From assembly GCF_003114815.1 (NCBI RefSeq), contig NZ_BFAZ01000005.1, positions 1 to 64,000 of the forward strand: a DNA stretch of 64,000 nucleotides, read 5' to 3'. Made by a program: the position numbers and the translations under genes. This DNA is from Leptospira ellinghausenii (GTDB lineage: Bacteria; Spirochaetota; Leptospiria; Leptospirales; Leptospiraceae). The notes beneath the pieces are model-generated. The model was not told the DNA's origin and did no database searches. It saw nothing but the letters and a program-made list of their open reading frames with translations. Numbering within the stretch: position 1 is the first letter of the stretch; each line of letters begins with the position of its first letter. Shown here piece after piece: positions 42,914 to 53,677 of the stretch.

Positions 42914-45067
42914 ATGGTCAGTTCCGAACCGAATGGTTTTACAGCACTCCCTAGAGGGGGATATTTAGTCGATACATCAGAAGGGTACATCCAATTTGGA
43001 TCCCCTCCTGAGACAATTAAGGACACCATGGGGCTCGAAAAAAAGACCCCTCTGGTGTTTGTCCTCCCCAATAAGTTCTTCCATGTGGAAAAAGGCATTT
43101 CGATTGCCGAACTTGAATTTCCCATTTACTTCAATTTTTTCTTTCGTGGTGGCAAAAAAACCTTCATCATCTGTTCCGCAGAACAAAAAGAACAGCTAAC
43201 CATTGTTCTTGGGGAATCCCTGATGGGACCACAAGAAGTAAACTTATCTTCCGAATTCATAGATGGTGCGGAAAGTTATGGATTTCCAGACATCAAAGCT
43301 GAAATGGCATACTTTCGAAGTTACAAAACGATGGAAGAAGTGGTGGAGTTTGTTTTGTTTGATGATACCCACAAAGCAAAGTTTGGTGGGATCACCATTG
43401 AACAACTCACCACAAACGAATTCCTTGTTGTAGATGGAGAGAAAAAAATCAAAATCCCTGGTGAAGTGGATTTCCATGTCAAATATGATATTGGAAAACG
43501 ATTGGAAGAACCATTCCAACCACCTCTCATTGGAATCACATGCCTTGGACCATCACATGGTTTTGATCCAACAGACAATACATCCGGATTTATCATTTGG
43601 CTGAATGGACAAGGGATTATGGTCGATCCACCTGTAAACTCAACCGAGTGGTTACGAGAATCGAATGTCAATCCCAAGTTCATCAATTCCATCATTCTCA
43701 CCCACTGCCACGCTGACCATGATGCAGGAACCTTCCAAAAAATATTAGAAGAATCCAAAATCACCATTTATGCAACAGCAACCGTGATGGAATCCTTCCT
43801 CAAAAAATATTGCAGTCTAACAAAGATTCCACGTAAAGAAATCACAGATTTATTTGATTTTATCCCAGTTGTCATTGGTAGACCAACTATCATCAATGGT
43901 GGTGAGTTTTATTTTCATTATGCATTGCATTCGATTCCATCGGTTGGTTTTGAGTTTTTTTTCCAAGACCAATCTTTTTATTATACTTCAGACCATTTAA
44001 ACGACCCTGAAGCCTTCGAAGATATGTACAAAAAAGGTGTCTTACCAGAAACAAGATACCAGTTCCTAAAAGATTTTCCATGGGATCGTAAGATCATTTA
44101 CCACGAAGCAGGAGTCCCTCCCCTTCACACCAAAATCAGTTATTTGGCATCCCTTCCGGAAGAAGTGCAAAAACGAATCACGGTATATCACATTGCGGCA
44201 AAAGATATGCCTGCCGGAAACCATCTAACACTTGCTAAGTTTGGAATTGAAAATACTTTATATCCGGAGATCACTCCCCCCAAACACCAAGAGGCTTTCC
44301 AACTTCTGGAAATTTTATCGCAGATTGATATCTTCTCTGGTTTCCCCATCGAAAAAGCAAAAGAGTTCTTACAAATTGTCAAAGAAGAACGATTCCGCCG
44401 TGGGGCACAAATCATTAAAAAAGGAACCCATGGAGATCGATTTTTTATCATCGCATCAGGGAACGTTCGTTTTGAAGGACTCTCCAGTGACCACTCTGCT
44501 GTAAAACGATACGGAACCTACGAATACTTTGGGGAAGCATCGCTTATCCTCGACACTGTGCGACAAGCGGATGTTTATGCGGAAACAGACGTGCTTGCCC
44601 TCACCATTGAAAAAACACGTTTTTTCCAGTTCATCCGTGGTTCCAAACTCCACGAAAACCTAATCAAACTGAATAGTATCCGAGAGACCAATACTTGGAA
44701 AACTCTCACGGAATCCCAAACCTTCCGAGGCCTTACCAGTTACCAAGTCACCCAATTAGAACTCATTTTGAAGCTAGAAACTGTGAAAAAGGAAGCAGTT
44801 CTCATTGAAGAGGGCCAAACCTTCCAAAATGCCTACATTGTTCGTTCGGGCACGGTTGTGGTGATGCAAAACCACAAAACGATCCGGGAACTAGGTGCAG
44901 GGGATTTTGTGGGAGAAATTTATTCCCTCACCAAAGGCCTTCCCTCTCATTTCAGTTTTATCGCTTGGCCAGGCACAGAACTCTATGTGCTTTCCCAAGA
45001 AGACGCCATCCAGTACATCAAGAAAAATCCTGGTGTCTATATGAAGCTGAACACTGTTTATAATTGA
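42914..45067 (+). CDS. Metallo-beta-lactamase-fold protein fused to two cyclic-nucleotide-binding domains
   Basis: A 717-residue soluble protein. Residues 1-200 are of unknown type. Residues about 205-450 form a beta-lactamase-fold hydrolase with the metal motif THCHADHDAG and later His residues (TSDHLND). Residues about 475-590 are a cNMP-binding domain (GAQIIKKGTHGDRFFIIASG, then FGEASLILDTVRQADV with the phosphate-binding Arg). Residues about 595-717 are a second one (EGQTFQNAYIVRSG, GEIYSLTKGLPSH) lacking that Arg. It may hydrolyse a phosphodiester under cyclic-nucleotide control. Downstream of trxA. Confidence 0.85.
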   Translation: MVSSEPNGFTALPRGGYLVDTSEGYIQFGSPPETIKDTMGLEKKTPLVFVLPNKFFHVEKGISIAELEFPIYFNFFFRGGKKTFIICSAEQKEQLTIVLGESLMGPQEVNLSSEFIDGAESYGFPDIKAEMAYFRSYKTMEEVVEFVLFDDTHKAKFGGITIEQLTTNEFLVVDGEKKIKIPGEVDFHVKYDIGKRLEEPFQPPLIGITCLGPSHGFDPTDNTSGFIIWLNGQGIMVDPPVNSTEWLRESNVNPKFINSIILTHCHADHDAGTFQKILEESKITIYATATVMESFLKKYCSLTKIPRKEITDLFDFIPVVIGRPTIINGGEFYFHYALHSIPSVGFEFFFQDQSFYYTSDHLNDPEAFEDMYKKGVLPETRYQFLKDFPWDRKIIYHEAGVPPLHTKISYLASLPEEVQKRITVYHIAAKDMPAGNHLTLAKFGIENTLYPEITPPKHQEAFQLLEILSQIDIFSGFPIEKAKEFLQIVKEERFRRGAQIIKKGTHGDRFFIIASGNVRFEGLSSDHSAVKRYGTYEYFGEASLILDTVRQADVYAETDVLALTIEKTRFFQFIRGSKLHENLIKLNSIRETNTWKTLTESQTFRGLTSYQVTQLELILKLETVKKEAVLIEEGQTFQNAYIVRSGTVVVMQNHKTIRELGAGDFVGEIYSLTKGLPSHFSFIAWPGTELYVLSQEDAIQYIKKNPGVYMKLNTVYN

Positions 45068-45118
45068 CCTCATTTCGCCATTTCTGTAACATTTCCATAT
45101 CAAGGAGTCACAAATTTT

Positions 45119-46249
45119 ATGGAGCGTATCCTCCCCTTTACTGAAGAACACCACCAATTCCGCGAGATGGCTCGGAAATTTTTTGAAACAGAAGTAAAAC
45201 CACACCACGAAACATGGGAAAAAAACCATATCGTACCCAAAGAAGTATGGAGAAAGGCCGGTGAAAACGGACTACTCTGCCCCGATGTCCCAGCTGAATA
45301 TGGTGGGTCTGGTGCAGACTTTCTTTATAACATCATCATCATTGAAGAATCTTCTCGTGTTGGAAACAGCGGATTTTTTATCTCCCTACACAATGATGTG
45401 ATCGCTCCGTACATTTCGACCTATGCAAATGACGAACAAAAGAAACGTTGGTTGCCAAAATGTGCTTCAGGAGAATCCATCCTTGCGGTTGCGATGACTG
45501 AACCTGGTGCAGGATCTGATTTAAAATCCCTTCGAACGAGTGCTGTCGATAAGGGTGATCACTTTGTTGTCAATGGACAAAAAACGTTCATCTCTAACGG
45601 ACAATTGGCAGACCTCATCATCACTGCTGTGAAACATGATAACGGAACCATTTCCCTTGTCATGATTGAAGAAGGAATGAAAGGTTTCGAACGTGGACGT
45701 AACTTAGATAAAATTGGTCTCAAAGCGCAAGACACATCTGAATTGTATTTTAATGATGTGATTGTTCCTAAAACAAATCTCATCGGCAAACAAGGACAAG
45801 GTTTTCGTTACCTCATGCAAAAACTTGCACAAGAACGTTTGGTTCTTGCAGTTGCTGCTGTGGAAGCAACAAGACTTGTTCAAACGATCACTCTGCAATA
45901 CATCAAAGAAAGAAAAGCATTTGGTCAAAAGATTGGGTCTTTCCAAAATACAAAATTCAAAATGGCAGAGATGGCAACTGAATTAGAAATGGCACAAGTA
46001 TTCTGTGACAAAGTGGTCATGGAACACATGAAAGGTGAAAACACTACTGCTGAAGCTTCTATGTGCAAATGGTATGCGACAGAGATGCAAAAACGCCATA
46101 CAGATGAATGTTTACAATTCTTTGGTGGTTATGGTTATATGATGGAGTATCCAATTGCAAGAGCTTACCTCGATGCAAGGATCCAAACCATTTATGCAGG
46201 AACCACTGAGATCATGAAAGAAATCATTGGTAGAAGTTTAGGTCTTTAG
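45119..46249 (+). CDS. Acyl-CoA dehydrogenase
   Basis: A 376-residue flavoenzyme that makes the trans-2,3 double bond in beta-oxidation. AVAMTEPGAGSDLKSLRTSA and ERLVLAVAAVEATRLVQ are family signatures; the catalytic Glu is in the C-terminal YPIARAYLDARIQTIYAGTTEIMKEIIGR region. The chain type (short, medium or branched) cannot be set from motifs. A terminator follows. Confidence 0.93.
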   Translation: MERILPFTEEHHQFREMARKFFETEVKPHHETWEKNHIVPKEVWRKAGENGLLCPDVPAEYGGSGADFLYNIIIIEESSRVGNSGFFISLHNDVIAPYISTYANDEQKKRWLPKCASGESILAVAMTEPGAGSDLKSLRTSAVDKGDHFVVNGQKTFISNGQLADLIITAVKHDNGTISLVMIEEGMKGFERGRNLDKIGLKAQDTSELYFNDVIVPKTNLIGKQGQGFRYLMQKLAQERLVLAVAAVEATRLVQTITLQYIKERKAFGQKIGSFQNTKFKMAEMATELEMAQVFCDKVVMEHMKGENTTAEASMCKWYATEMQKRHTDECLQFFGGYGYMMEYPIARAYLDARIQTIYAGTTEIMKEIIGRSLGL

Positions 46250-46304
46250 TTCCAACAAAGATTTACGATTTTCAAACTGAAACCAAGCGAATGTCTTTTA
46301 AGTG

Positions 46305-46330
46305 AACCCGGTCAAGTGACCGGGTTTTTT
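46305..46330 (+). terminator. Rho-independent terminator after acyl-CoA dehydrogenase
   Basis: AACCCGGTC and GACCGGGTT flank a four-base loop (46305-46326) and are followed by a T-run. It lies between the convergent acyl-CoA dehydrogenase and thiC genes; the T-run is on the + strand side. Confidence 0.85.
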
Positions 46331-46358
46331 ATTCAATAAACTTGATAAACTCTACAAA

Positions 46359-47915
<1,557 letters not shown>

Positions 47916-48012
47916 TTAGGAAGAGAAGGGAAAGGAGTATAACCGAAGTTAGCGTTAAAAAAACCATTTCTAATGAACATGGCCACTTTCACATGCTAAG
48001 GAATATTTTTTC

Positions 48013-48108
48013 CCGTTTCCCTTCGCAAGCATTACCAAGATCAGGTTCAAAAAGGGTATTTCTCAGCCGAATTTTTGGTAAACCAAAAACCTTAGGCACC
48101 CCTAACGG
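48013..48108 (-). promoter_or_regulatory. TPP riboswitch upstream of thiC
   Basis: On the minus strand the THI box elements appear in order: AGGGGTGCC, GGCTGAGAAATACCC, GAACCTGATC, GGTAATGC and GCGAAGGGA. P1 is closed by CCGTT (48108-48104) and AACGG (48017-48013). It reads thiamine pyrophosphate to repress thiC. A T-run near 47965-47971 after a short CCAT/ATGG stem may be the expression platform. Confidence 0.93.
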
Positions 48109-48157
48109 TTATCTCTTATCCTACGGGATTCAAATTTTTTGACAACAAAATATATGT

Positions 48158-48529
48158 TTAACTCAAAACCCGATTTTGCCTTACCATACGGTTGATGTAC
48201 ACTTGTAAGTCTTGTTTCCCTTTTGGGCCCATGGCAGTAAACTGGACACCGTATACTCCAGATTCTTTTGATTTTTTACCAATTTGTTTGATCACACCTT
48301 TTGCCAAAAAATCAGCCAAATCACCAGGAAGAGCCACAAGGATTTCCACGGTTTCGTTCATATCCCATTCATCAAAATGGTTAGGAGCCACGATTCCCAC
48401 CCCACCCATACTGATGTCACTTGCATACAAAACATCTAATAACGCCGTTCCCATCAAATGGATCTCAACTGGTTCGTTTTCGAGGGGTTTTACGCGGACA
48501 TATTTCCGTTTTTCTTGGATAGGAGCCAT
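48158..48529 (-). CDS. PilZ-domain protein
   Basis: A 123-residue single PilZ domain. The RKYVRV start and ASDISMGGVGI match the RxxxR and (D/N)xSxxG motifs that bind cyclic di-GMP. Such stand-alone PilZ proteins act as second-messenger adaptors in motility or exopolysaccharide control. Neighbours give no target. Confidence 0.88.
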   Translation of the reverse strand: MAPIQEKRKYVRVKPLENEPVEIHLMGTALLDVLYASDISMGGVGIVAPNHFDEWDMNETVEILVALPGDLADFLAKGVIKQIGKKSKESGVYGVQFTAMGPKGKQDLQVYINRMVRQNRVLS

Positions 48530-48638
48530 ATTTGAAATTTGGCATGGTTTTTCCTCCTTGTAAACTCGGAAATTCTAAGCATCCCAATTGTTAAGAAAAC
48601 GTAGACCAGACTCCGATATATGGTAAAATGGGACCCTC

Positions 48639-49796
48639 ATGAGAAATCGTACACTCACACTCCTTCTAATTTTGGGAACATCATTAGTTTCCCCTAGCCG
48701 AATGGACGCAGGTGTTACCTGTTCTGGAGATGCTTGTACGATTTTACCAGCCTCCATCCAATCTCAAATCAACAATTTAGACCAAGCCTTAAAATTACAG
48801 TATACAGACAAAGTTCTAACAACGATGTCGGAAGCAGCGGTAGTCTCTAACATCAATTCCTCCATGATGGGACCAGGACTTGTGAATCGGTTTCAAGTGG
48901 GACTTGGTGTTGCACTCGCGGGCCAACAAAAAGAAGACATCAACGTAGCATACCAAAACTTAAGTTTTCAAAAATTACCAAATGTAGGTGCATCACTTGC
49001 ACCTAACTTTGTTGTTGCGGTTAACTTAGGTTGGCTTATGGGTGGTGGACCGTCTGATACAGAACCAGAACTCAAAACCTTTTTACATCGATTTAATTTG
49101 TATTTACATGGTTTTAAATTTAACTTTGCCCAAGGTGATGTACAAAAAGCAATCGAAGCACAAAACAAAAATGTAGATTTAGGGGGAGACATCACATCAG
49201 GTGGTTTTACCCTTCGTTACCACTTGATTGAAAACTATTCTGATGGAATTGGACTTTTTGAATTTTCAGGAATCTCCATGGGACTTGGGTTACATTACCA
49301 AAGGCAAGTCATTGACGTCACATATAACGACAATAAAACGCAATCACTCACATTAGGTCCCGCTGTTGGTACTTGGGGTGGAGCCACTACCTTTAATTAT
49401 TCGAGTACAGTCACAAGTGTGCCCATAGACATCCGCACAGGATTTCGTTTGTTTTACTTTTTTACTCTATTTGCTGGAGGGGGAACTTCCATGAATTTTG
49501 GTAGTTCCTCTCTGAACTTAACTCGTTCTGGCCCACTTGTCCTTGCTCTTGATTCCAATGCGATCACGGCTTCCCTCTCTCCAGAGATTGCTGCTCTCAT
49601 CCCCACATCTGCTCTTGGCCAAACAAAGACGGGAACCTTATCAATGGATATCAGCGGAAAGGCACAAGCACCTAACACCACAAATTTTCTCATTGCCGGT
49701 GTGGAAATCAACGCACTCATCACCAAACTCACCGTGGAAGCGGTCGTGGCACAAAATGTCCAATCCGTAATGGTAGGGGCAAAATTTGCCTTCTAA
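48639..49796 (+). CDS. Putative outer-membrane beta-barrel protein
   Basis: A 385-residue protein with an export signal (residues 1-23, ending near MDAG) and a first Cys pair CSGDAC. From residue 60 on it has alternating Gly/aromatic strands (NRFQVGLGVALAG, GFTLRYHLIENYSDGIGLFEF, GLGLHYQRQVIDVTY, RLFYFFTLFAGGGTS) and ends in Phe (MVGAKFAF), as outer-membrane barrels do. Similar to leptospiral outer-membrane proteins, possibly the Lsa36 group, but I am unsure of that. Confidence 0.72.
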   Translation: MRNRTLTLLLILGTSLVSPSRMDAGVTCSGDACTILPASIQSQINNLDQALKLQYTDKVLTTMSEAAVVSNINSSMMGPGLVNRFQVGLGVALAGQQKEDINVAYQNLSFQKLPNVGASLAPNFVVAVNLGWLMGGGPSDTEPELKTFLHRFNLYLHGFKFNFAQGDVQKAIEAQNKNVDLGGDITSGGFTLRYHLIENYSDGIGLFEFSGISMGLGLHYQRQVIDVTYNDNKTQSLTLGPAVGTWGGATTFNYSSTVTSVPIDIRTGFRLFYFFTLFAGGGTSMNFGSSSLNLTRSGPLVLALDSNAITASLSPEIAALIPTSALGQTKTGTLSMDISGKAQAPNTTNFLIAGVEINALITKLTVEAVVAQNVQSVMVGAKFAF

Positions 49797-49917
49797 GAGA
49801 CTCTTTGGCATTATTTTTGCATCTTTTTCAATGAAACCGTTTTAGAACCAGTGCAGGCAATTCCTGGCACGGATTGTTTAAGTTCTAAGCAAAATGCAAA
49901 AGTTTTAGGAGAGTGTT

Positions 49918-50541
49918 ATGGCACAAGTCATACAAGAAATCAAAAAACCGATCCTCCATATATCCTGTGTCCCGAGAAAGGACACAACTCTCCTGAAAAT
50001 TTCCCTTTCCCAGGATGATTTGGGGATTTTATACCGAGTGACTTCGGTTCTTTTCAACCACCGCTGGGATATTTTGGAAGCCGTAGCAGAGACAGCAAGT
50101 GATGGGCATGTCCAAGACTTATTTGTGATCCGCAGTTGGGATGGTGCTGAGATGACAGAAAGCCTCCTATCCCAAATTCGTTCTGATTTATATGCACTTT
50201 TTTATGAAGGCAAATCAGTAGCGATGTACCTTCGTGAAAATGCAAAAGAAGAAATCCTTGTACGCAAAATTGGAGACTCAGAAGCTTCCCTCAAACTTTA
50301 CAATCCCATTTCTTCTGATTTTACAGTCATGGATTTACGAATGAAAGACACTCCTGGAATTTTATTTCAAATTACAGAAGCGTTGTATCATTTAGGAATT
50401 GATATCATTAGTTTTACAGCGAATAGTTTTGACGGGAAAATTCGAGATAGTTTTTTACTCCGCACCTCTCTCACAGGAGAGAAGTTAGATGAAAAGCTCA
50501 TGTTTCCTATGTTACGTGCTAAATTAGAATCCTTTCTTTAA
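49918..50541 (+). CDS. ACT-domain protein (GlnD-like double ACT)
   Basis: A 207-residue protein with two ACT domains: the first around residues 23-85 (TTLLKISLSQDDLGILYRVTSVLFNHRWDILEAVAETAS), the second around 135-200 (FTVMDLRMKDTPGILFQITEALYHLGIDIISFTANSF). They resemble the C-terminal sensory pair of GlnD, without the nucleotidyltransferase parts. It may bind an amino acid such as glutamine. Preceded by an AGGAGA Shine-Dalgarno. Convergent with the MFS gene by 4 bases. Confidence 0.82.
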   Translation: MAQVIQEIKKPILHISCVPRKDTTLLKISLSQDDLGILYRVTSVLFNHRWDILEAVAETASDGHVQDLFVIRSWDGAEMTESLLSQIRSDLYALFYEGKSVAMYLRENAKEEILVRKIGDSEASLKLYNPISSDFTVMDLRMKDTPGILFQITEALYHLGIDIISFTANSFDGKIRDSFLLRTSLTGEKLDEKLMFPMLRAKLESFL

Positions 50542-51854
50542 GTGGTTCGTTCTTGTTGTTTCCCGAGTAAAATCGTAAACCCACAAAGGAGGAGTAAGGA
50601 AACAAAAAAAGCAAAACTAGGTCCCTTCTGAAAGTATAACAAAGAGAATACGATTGGAGAAACAGCTCTTCCCAGGGATCCAAAACTGCGAAAGAGCCCA
50701 AGTGACCTTCCGAGATCCCCTTTTCCACTCTCTAAAGAAGCAAAAGAAGAAAGCCCTGGGTTTACTAGGGCACTTCCAAATGCTAAAAAGAAAAGGGAAA
50801 CGAGTAACCCCACAAATTCAGATCCAAAAAGTACTAAGAGTGCCATTCCCAATACCACAATAAACCCACCATACAATGAAATTTTCTTTTCTGAAATTTT
50901 ACCAGACAAACGTCTCACCACACCACCTTGCACTAGTATGATGATGATTCCAATGTATAAAAACGTAAATCCAATTTGTTTGGGGGAAAAGTGATATGTA
51001 TCGGAAAGAAAAAAATTCACAACAAATTCAAATCCAGAAAAACTTAACACAAACAAAAGATTGAGTAAGGAAATCCGAACCAAATTCCTAGATTCAATTT
51101 TTTTTAAGGATAAAAATGGATGGATCTCTTTTTCTTGAACTTTCTCTGGTCTGGTTGCAGGTAAAAACAAATACACAAGCACCATAGAAACAAGTGAAAC
51201 GAATATGGAAAAAAATGCCGACGCAGGGAAAATCACAAACGTCCCTTCCTGGTACAATGAATCCAAAAACGTCCATTGGGAACTAATTCCACCAAGAAGC
51301 GGGCCCATCACAAAACCAAGACCAATCCCTGCCCCTAAAATTCCCATTCCAGCGGCCCTTGATTTTTCGTCCGTTTGGTCAGCCATAGCTGCAGATGCGA
51401 CAGATAAATTTCCTCCCATCATCCCTGTAATGACTCTGCTCACCACAAACATCCAAAACTGGGAAGAAAACAACCATATCACATACCCTATGGTATTTCC
51501 AAACGTTGTGAAAAGTAATATGGCACGCCTTCCAGAATGGTCTGACAACCTACCCCAAACAGGTGCCGCCAAAAATTGCAAAAAACTATAAATACTTCCT
51601 AAAATTCCACCAAACAATACAAAGGTGTATTTGGTTTCACCACCAAATGATAAGATGTTTGCAAATGAATAAAATGTTCGAAAGAATACATCATCTCCTT
51701 TCGATAGAAAAAACTCTAAGGTCTTTGGGAATAGAGGAAACAAAAGGGAAAACCCCATCATATCGGTAAAAACAATTAAAAACAAAATGAATTGTATTTT
51801 TTTAGGAGACTGACTCATCATGGCTACTCTGTGAAAACAAATAAAAAAAGCCAC
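50538..51854 (-). CDS. MFS exporter (TetA/DHA1-like)
   Basis: A 438-residue, 12-helix transporter. FLQFLAAPVWGRLSDHSGRRAIL is the MFS loop 2-3 motif and GAGIGLGFVMGPLLGGISSQWTF is motif C of drug/proton antiporters. Substrate unknown; export of a toxic compound is likely. It follows a small phasin-like gene on the same strand, but a terminator lies between them. Confidence 0.88.
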   Translation of the reverse strand: MAFFICFHRVAMMSQSPKKIQFILFLIVFTDMMGFSLLFPLFPKTLEFFLSKGDDVFFRTFYSFANILSFGGETKYTFVLFGGILGSIYSFLQFLAAPVWGRLSDHSGRRAILLFTTFGNTIGYVIWLFSSQFWMFVVSRVITGMMGGNLSVASAAMADQTDEKSRAAGMGILGAGIGLGFVMGPLLGGISSQWTFLDSLYQEGTFVIFPASAFFSIFVSLVSMVLVYLFLPATRPEKVQEKEIHPFLSLKKIESRNLVRISLLNLLFVLSFSGFEFVVNFFLSDTYHFSPKQIGFTFLYIGIIIILVQGGVVRRLSGKISEKKISLYGGFIVVLGMALLVLFGSEFVGLLVSLFFLAFGSALVNPGLSSFASLESGKGDLGRSLGLFRSFGSLGRAVSPIVFSLLYFQKGPSFAFFVSLLLLCGFTILLGKQQERTT

Positions 51855-51873
51855 AGAAAACTCTGTGGCTTTT
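51846..51873 (-). terminator. Rho-independent terminator after the phasin-like gene
   Basis: AAAAGCCACAG and CTGTGGCTTTT form an 11-bp stem with a short loop, followed on the minus strand by a T-run. It lies just downstream of the phasin-like gene and only some 10 bases from the MFS start at 51854, so it reaches into the MFS leader. Confidence 0.85.
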
Positions 51874-51901
51874 GGTGATTTTCATCAATTTCTTGAAACA
51901 A

Positions 51902-52267
51902 CTATTTTGATTTCGCTTTGTCGATTAGAACTTTAAGTTCATCTAACGTTTGTTTCAATTTCTCTTTCACTTGAGGAGGGATTGCAGTATCAATTTGTTG
52001 GTAAATTGATTGGTAGTTTGTTTGTAATTTTGCTACAATTTCATCATAACTTGCGTTAGTTTTTCCAAGCGCACCTTGAGCATCAGCAATTGTTTTACTT
52101 AATAGGTCACGGATTTTTTGAGTTTCCGCTGATTTATCAAGTTCCCCTTTTGATTTTAACTCATTGTAAACTTTTTCTAAATCCACAACTGCAGTTCTTA
52201 ACTTTTCTTCACCAGAACGAAACAATGCGATTCCAGCGTTTACGACATCCATAACCAATTTTTCCAT
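51902..52267 (-). CDS. Phasin-like coiled-coil protein
   Basis: A 121-residue all-helical protein: VMDVVNAGIALFRSGEEKLRTAVVDLEKVYNELKSKG, then long heptads to the end with a Lys-rich tail. The pattern resembles polyhydroxyalkanoate granule-associated (phasin-like) proteins. Binding to granules is inferred from the helix pattern only. It has its own terminator. Confidence 0.72.
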   Translation of the reverse strand: MEKLVMDVVNAGIALFRSGEEKLRTAVVDLEKVYNELKSKGELDKSAETQKIRDLLSKTIADAQGALGKTNASYDEIVAKLQTNYQSIYQQIDTAIPPQVKEKLKQTLDELKVLIDKAKSK

Positions 52268-52454
52268 ACAACATTCCTAACGAAGGGATACACCCTAGAT
52301 TTTGGATTCCAAGTCTATGAAGGAGAAACAGGGATTACAATAAAAAAATTCCAACTCTTCCGATTTCTATGAGACATAGTTAAATTTGGCCAATGACGTA
52401 GCAATGACCTGGTTGCTCCATTGGTGATGACTTGCTTATTTCAGTTGGATCGGA

Positions 52455-53030
52455 TCAACTGTTTTCGATGAGTTTTTTGATTTGGTCGCGGATTTTTGCC
52501 GCAGTTTCATAATCTTCAGTTTTCAGAGCATTTTCCAAAGTCTCTTCTAAGATTTGGAGGTTTGATTTGGGAAGGGCTTGGATTTTTTTCTCAGAAGAGA
52601 TGTTTTCCCCTTGGATTTCATCTTCTTTCATGATGATACCAGTCTCATCTAACACAGATTTTGCGATAAAGATTGGTGCATTGGCACGTAGGGCAAGGGC
52701 AATTGAGTCAGAAGGCCTTGCATCCAAAGTGATAATTTCCTCATCTCTTCGCAATTGGATTTTTGCATAAAACGTACTGTCCACAATCTCTTCGATTGTA
52801 ATTTTCAGAACAGTGGCACCAAGTGATGTTAACATGTACAACATCAAATCATGGGTCATAGGTCGTGGTGGTTTTGTGCCATCAATGACTGTAGTGATGG
52901 AATGGGTTTCGAGAGGTCCAATGAAAATCGGAACCACACGTTTATCTTCCGAATCCTTTGGGCGCAGGAAAACGGCAAAACCAACATTTGTCAGGCTGAT
53001 ATCAGAAATTTTTACTTCATAAAACTCCAT
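52455..53030 (-). CDS. Bifunctional nuclease-family (DUF151) protein with UVR motif
   Basis: A 191-residue protein. Residues 1-135 are the BFN/DUF151 domain (VKISDISLTNVGFAVFLRPKDSEDKRVVPIFIGPLETHSI, LDARPSDSIALALRANAPIF). Residues about 158-190 (LEETLENALKTEDYETAAKIRDQIKKLIE) form a UvrB/UvrC helical motif. Plant and bacterial BFN proteins have been reported to have nuclease activity. Exact role unknown. Confidence 0.87.
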   Translation of the reverse strand: MEFYEVKISDISLTNVGFAVFLRPKDSEDKRVVPIFIGPLETHSITTVIDGTKPPRPMTHDLMLYMLTSLGATVLKITIEEIVDSTFYAKIQLRRDEEIITLDARPSDSIALALRANAPIFIAKSVLDETGIIMKEDEIQGENISSEKKIQALPKSNLQILEETLENALKTEDYETAAKIRDQIKKLIENS

Positions 53031-53056
53031 ACAATATCGTTCCCTTTCCTGTTTTG

Positions 53057-53130
53057 TGGGCCCAGAAGGGCTCGAACCTTCGACCCGCAGATTATGAGTC
53101 TGCTGCTCTAACCAACTGAGCTATAGGCCC
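53057..53130 (-). tRNA. tRNA-Met (CAT)
   Basis: The minus strand folds into a cloverleaf: acceptor GGGCCTA with TGGGCCC, D arm with AGCTCAGTTGG, anticodon stem GCAGA/TCTGC around CTCATAA (anticodon CAT) and GTTCGAGCC T arm. CCA is not encoded. It could be elongator Met or a lysidine-modified Ile tRNA; CAT alone does not decide. Confidence 0.93.
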
Positions 53131-53191
53131 CACTGACTTCCAATCTTTCGAGGAAATAAAGAGAGACAAGCACAAAACAAGTGACTGGTCA

Positions 53192-53674
53192 TTAAAGCGA
53201 AAGAAAGCGGTTGGATTCAAAAAAATCGGTAAGGTCCTTACGATCTGATTTCCATTGGATCCATATCCAAAGATAGGGTTTCGCATCCATTCGCACCCAA
53301 ACTTGGTTACGTAATGCATTTTGGTTACGAACTTGGCCTGCTTCATACACTTGGAAGGTTTTGCCAAGTATGACTCTCTCATATTGTTTTGGCTCTATGG
53401 GTGTATGAAATACGGACCCAACCCAAAGGTTTTTGTCCGTGATGGGTTCACTCCAGGGTAAAATCCTGACAACCATAAAAAATCCATCTCGTTTGGCAGG
53501 ATAGACTGTGAGTTTTTTTTGGCTAGTGGACTCAACTTTGACAATAACAGGTTCTGGAAATTGAAATGAAAACGATTCCCAGAAAAAGTTTTGGTTTGGT
53601 TCCACAAGAGTCTGGGAAAGAATCGTATTAGATAAGGCAAATACGAACAATAAAGGAATTGAAATACCTTTCAT
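53192..53674 (-). CDS. Hypothetical secreted protein
   Basis: About 160 residues from ATG 53674, giving a clear signal peptide (MKGISIPLLFVFALSNTILSQ). The frame is open 36 bases further but that part is not signal-like. The mature part is strand-rich (FSFQFPEPVIVKVESTSQKKLTVYPAKRDGFFMVVRI, VWVRMDAKPYLWIWIQW). No family recognised. Its start and hemW's (53678) are back to back. Confidence 0.7.
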   Translation of the reverse strand: MKGISIPLLFVFALSNTILSQTLVEPNQNFFWESFSFQFPEPVIVKVESTSQKKLTVYPAKRDGFFMVVRILPWSEPITDKNLWVGSVFHTPIEPKQYERVILGKTFQVYEAGQVRNQNALRNQVWVRMDAKPYLWIWIQWKSDRKDLTDFFESNRFLSL

Positions 53675-53677
53675 CAC

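Noticed and set aside
52268..52454. Possible small gene or RNA between the phasin-like and nuclease genes
   Set aside because: No open frame with a ribosome site and no stable stem or terminator was seen.
53178..53196. Third copy of the TetR-like palindrome (GTGACTGGTCATTA)
   Set aside because: It lies at the 3' end of a gene, not at a promoter, and matches only the core, so it is probably chance.
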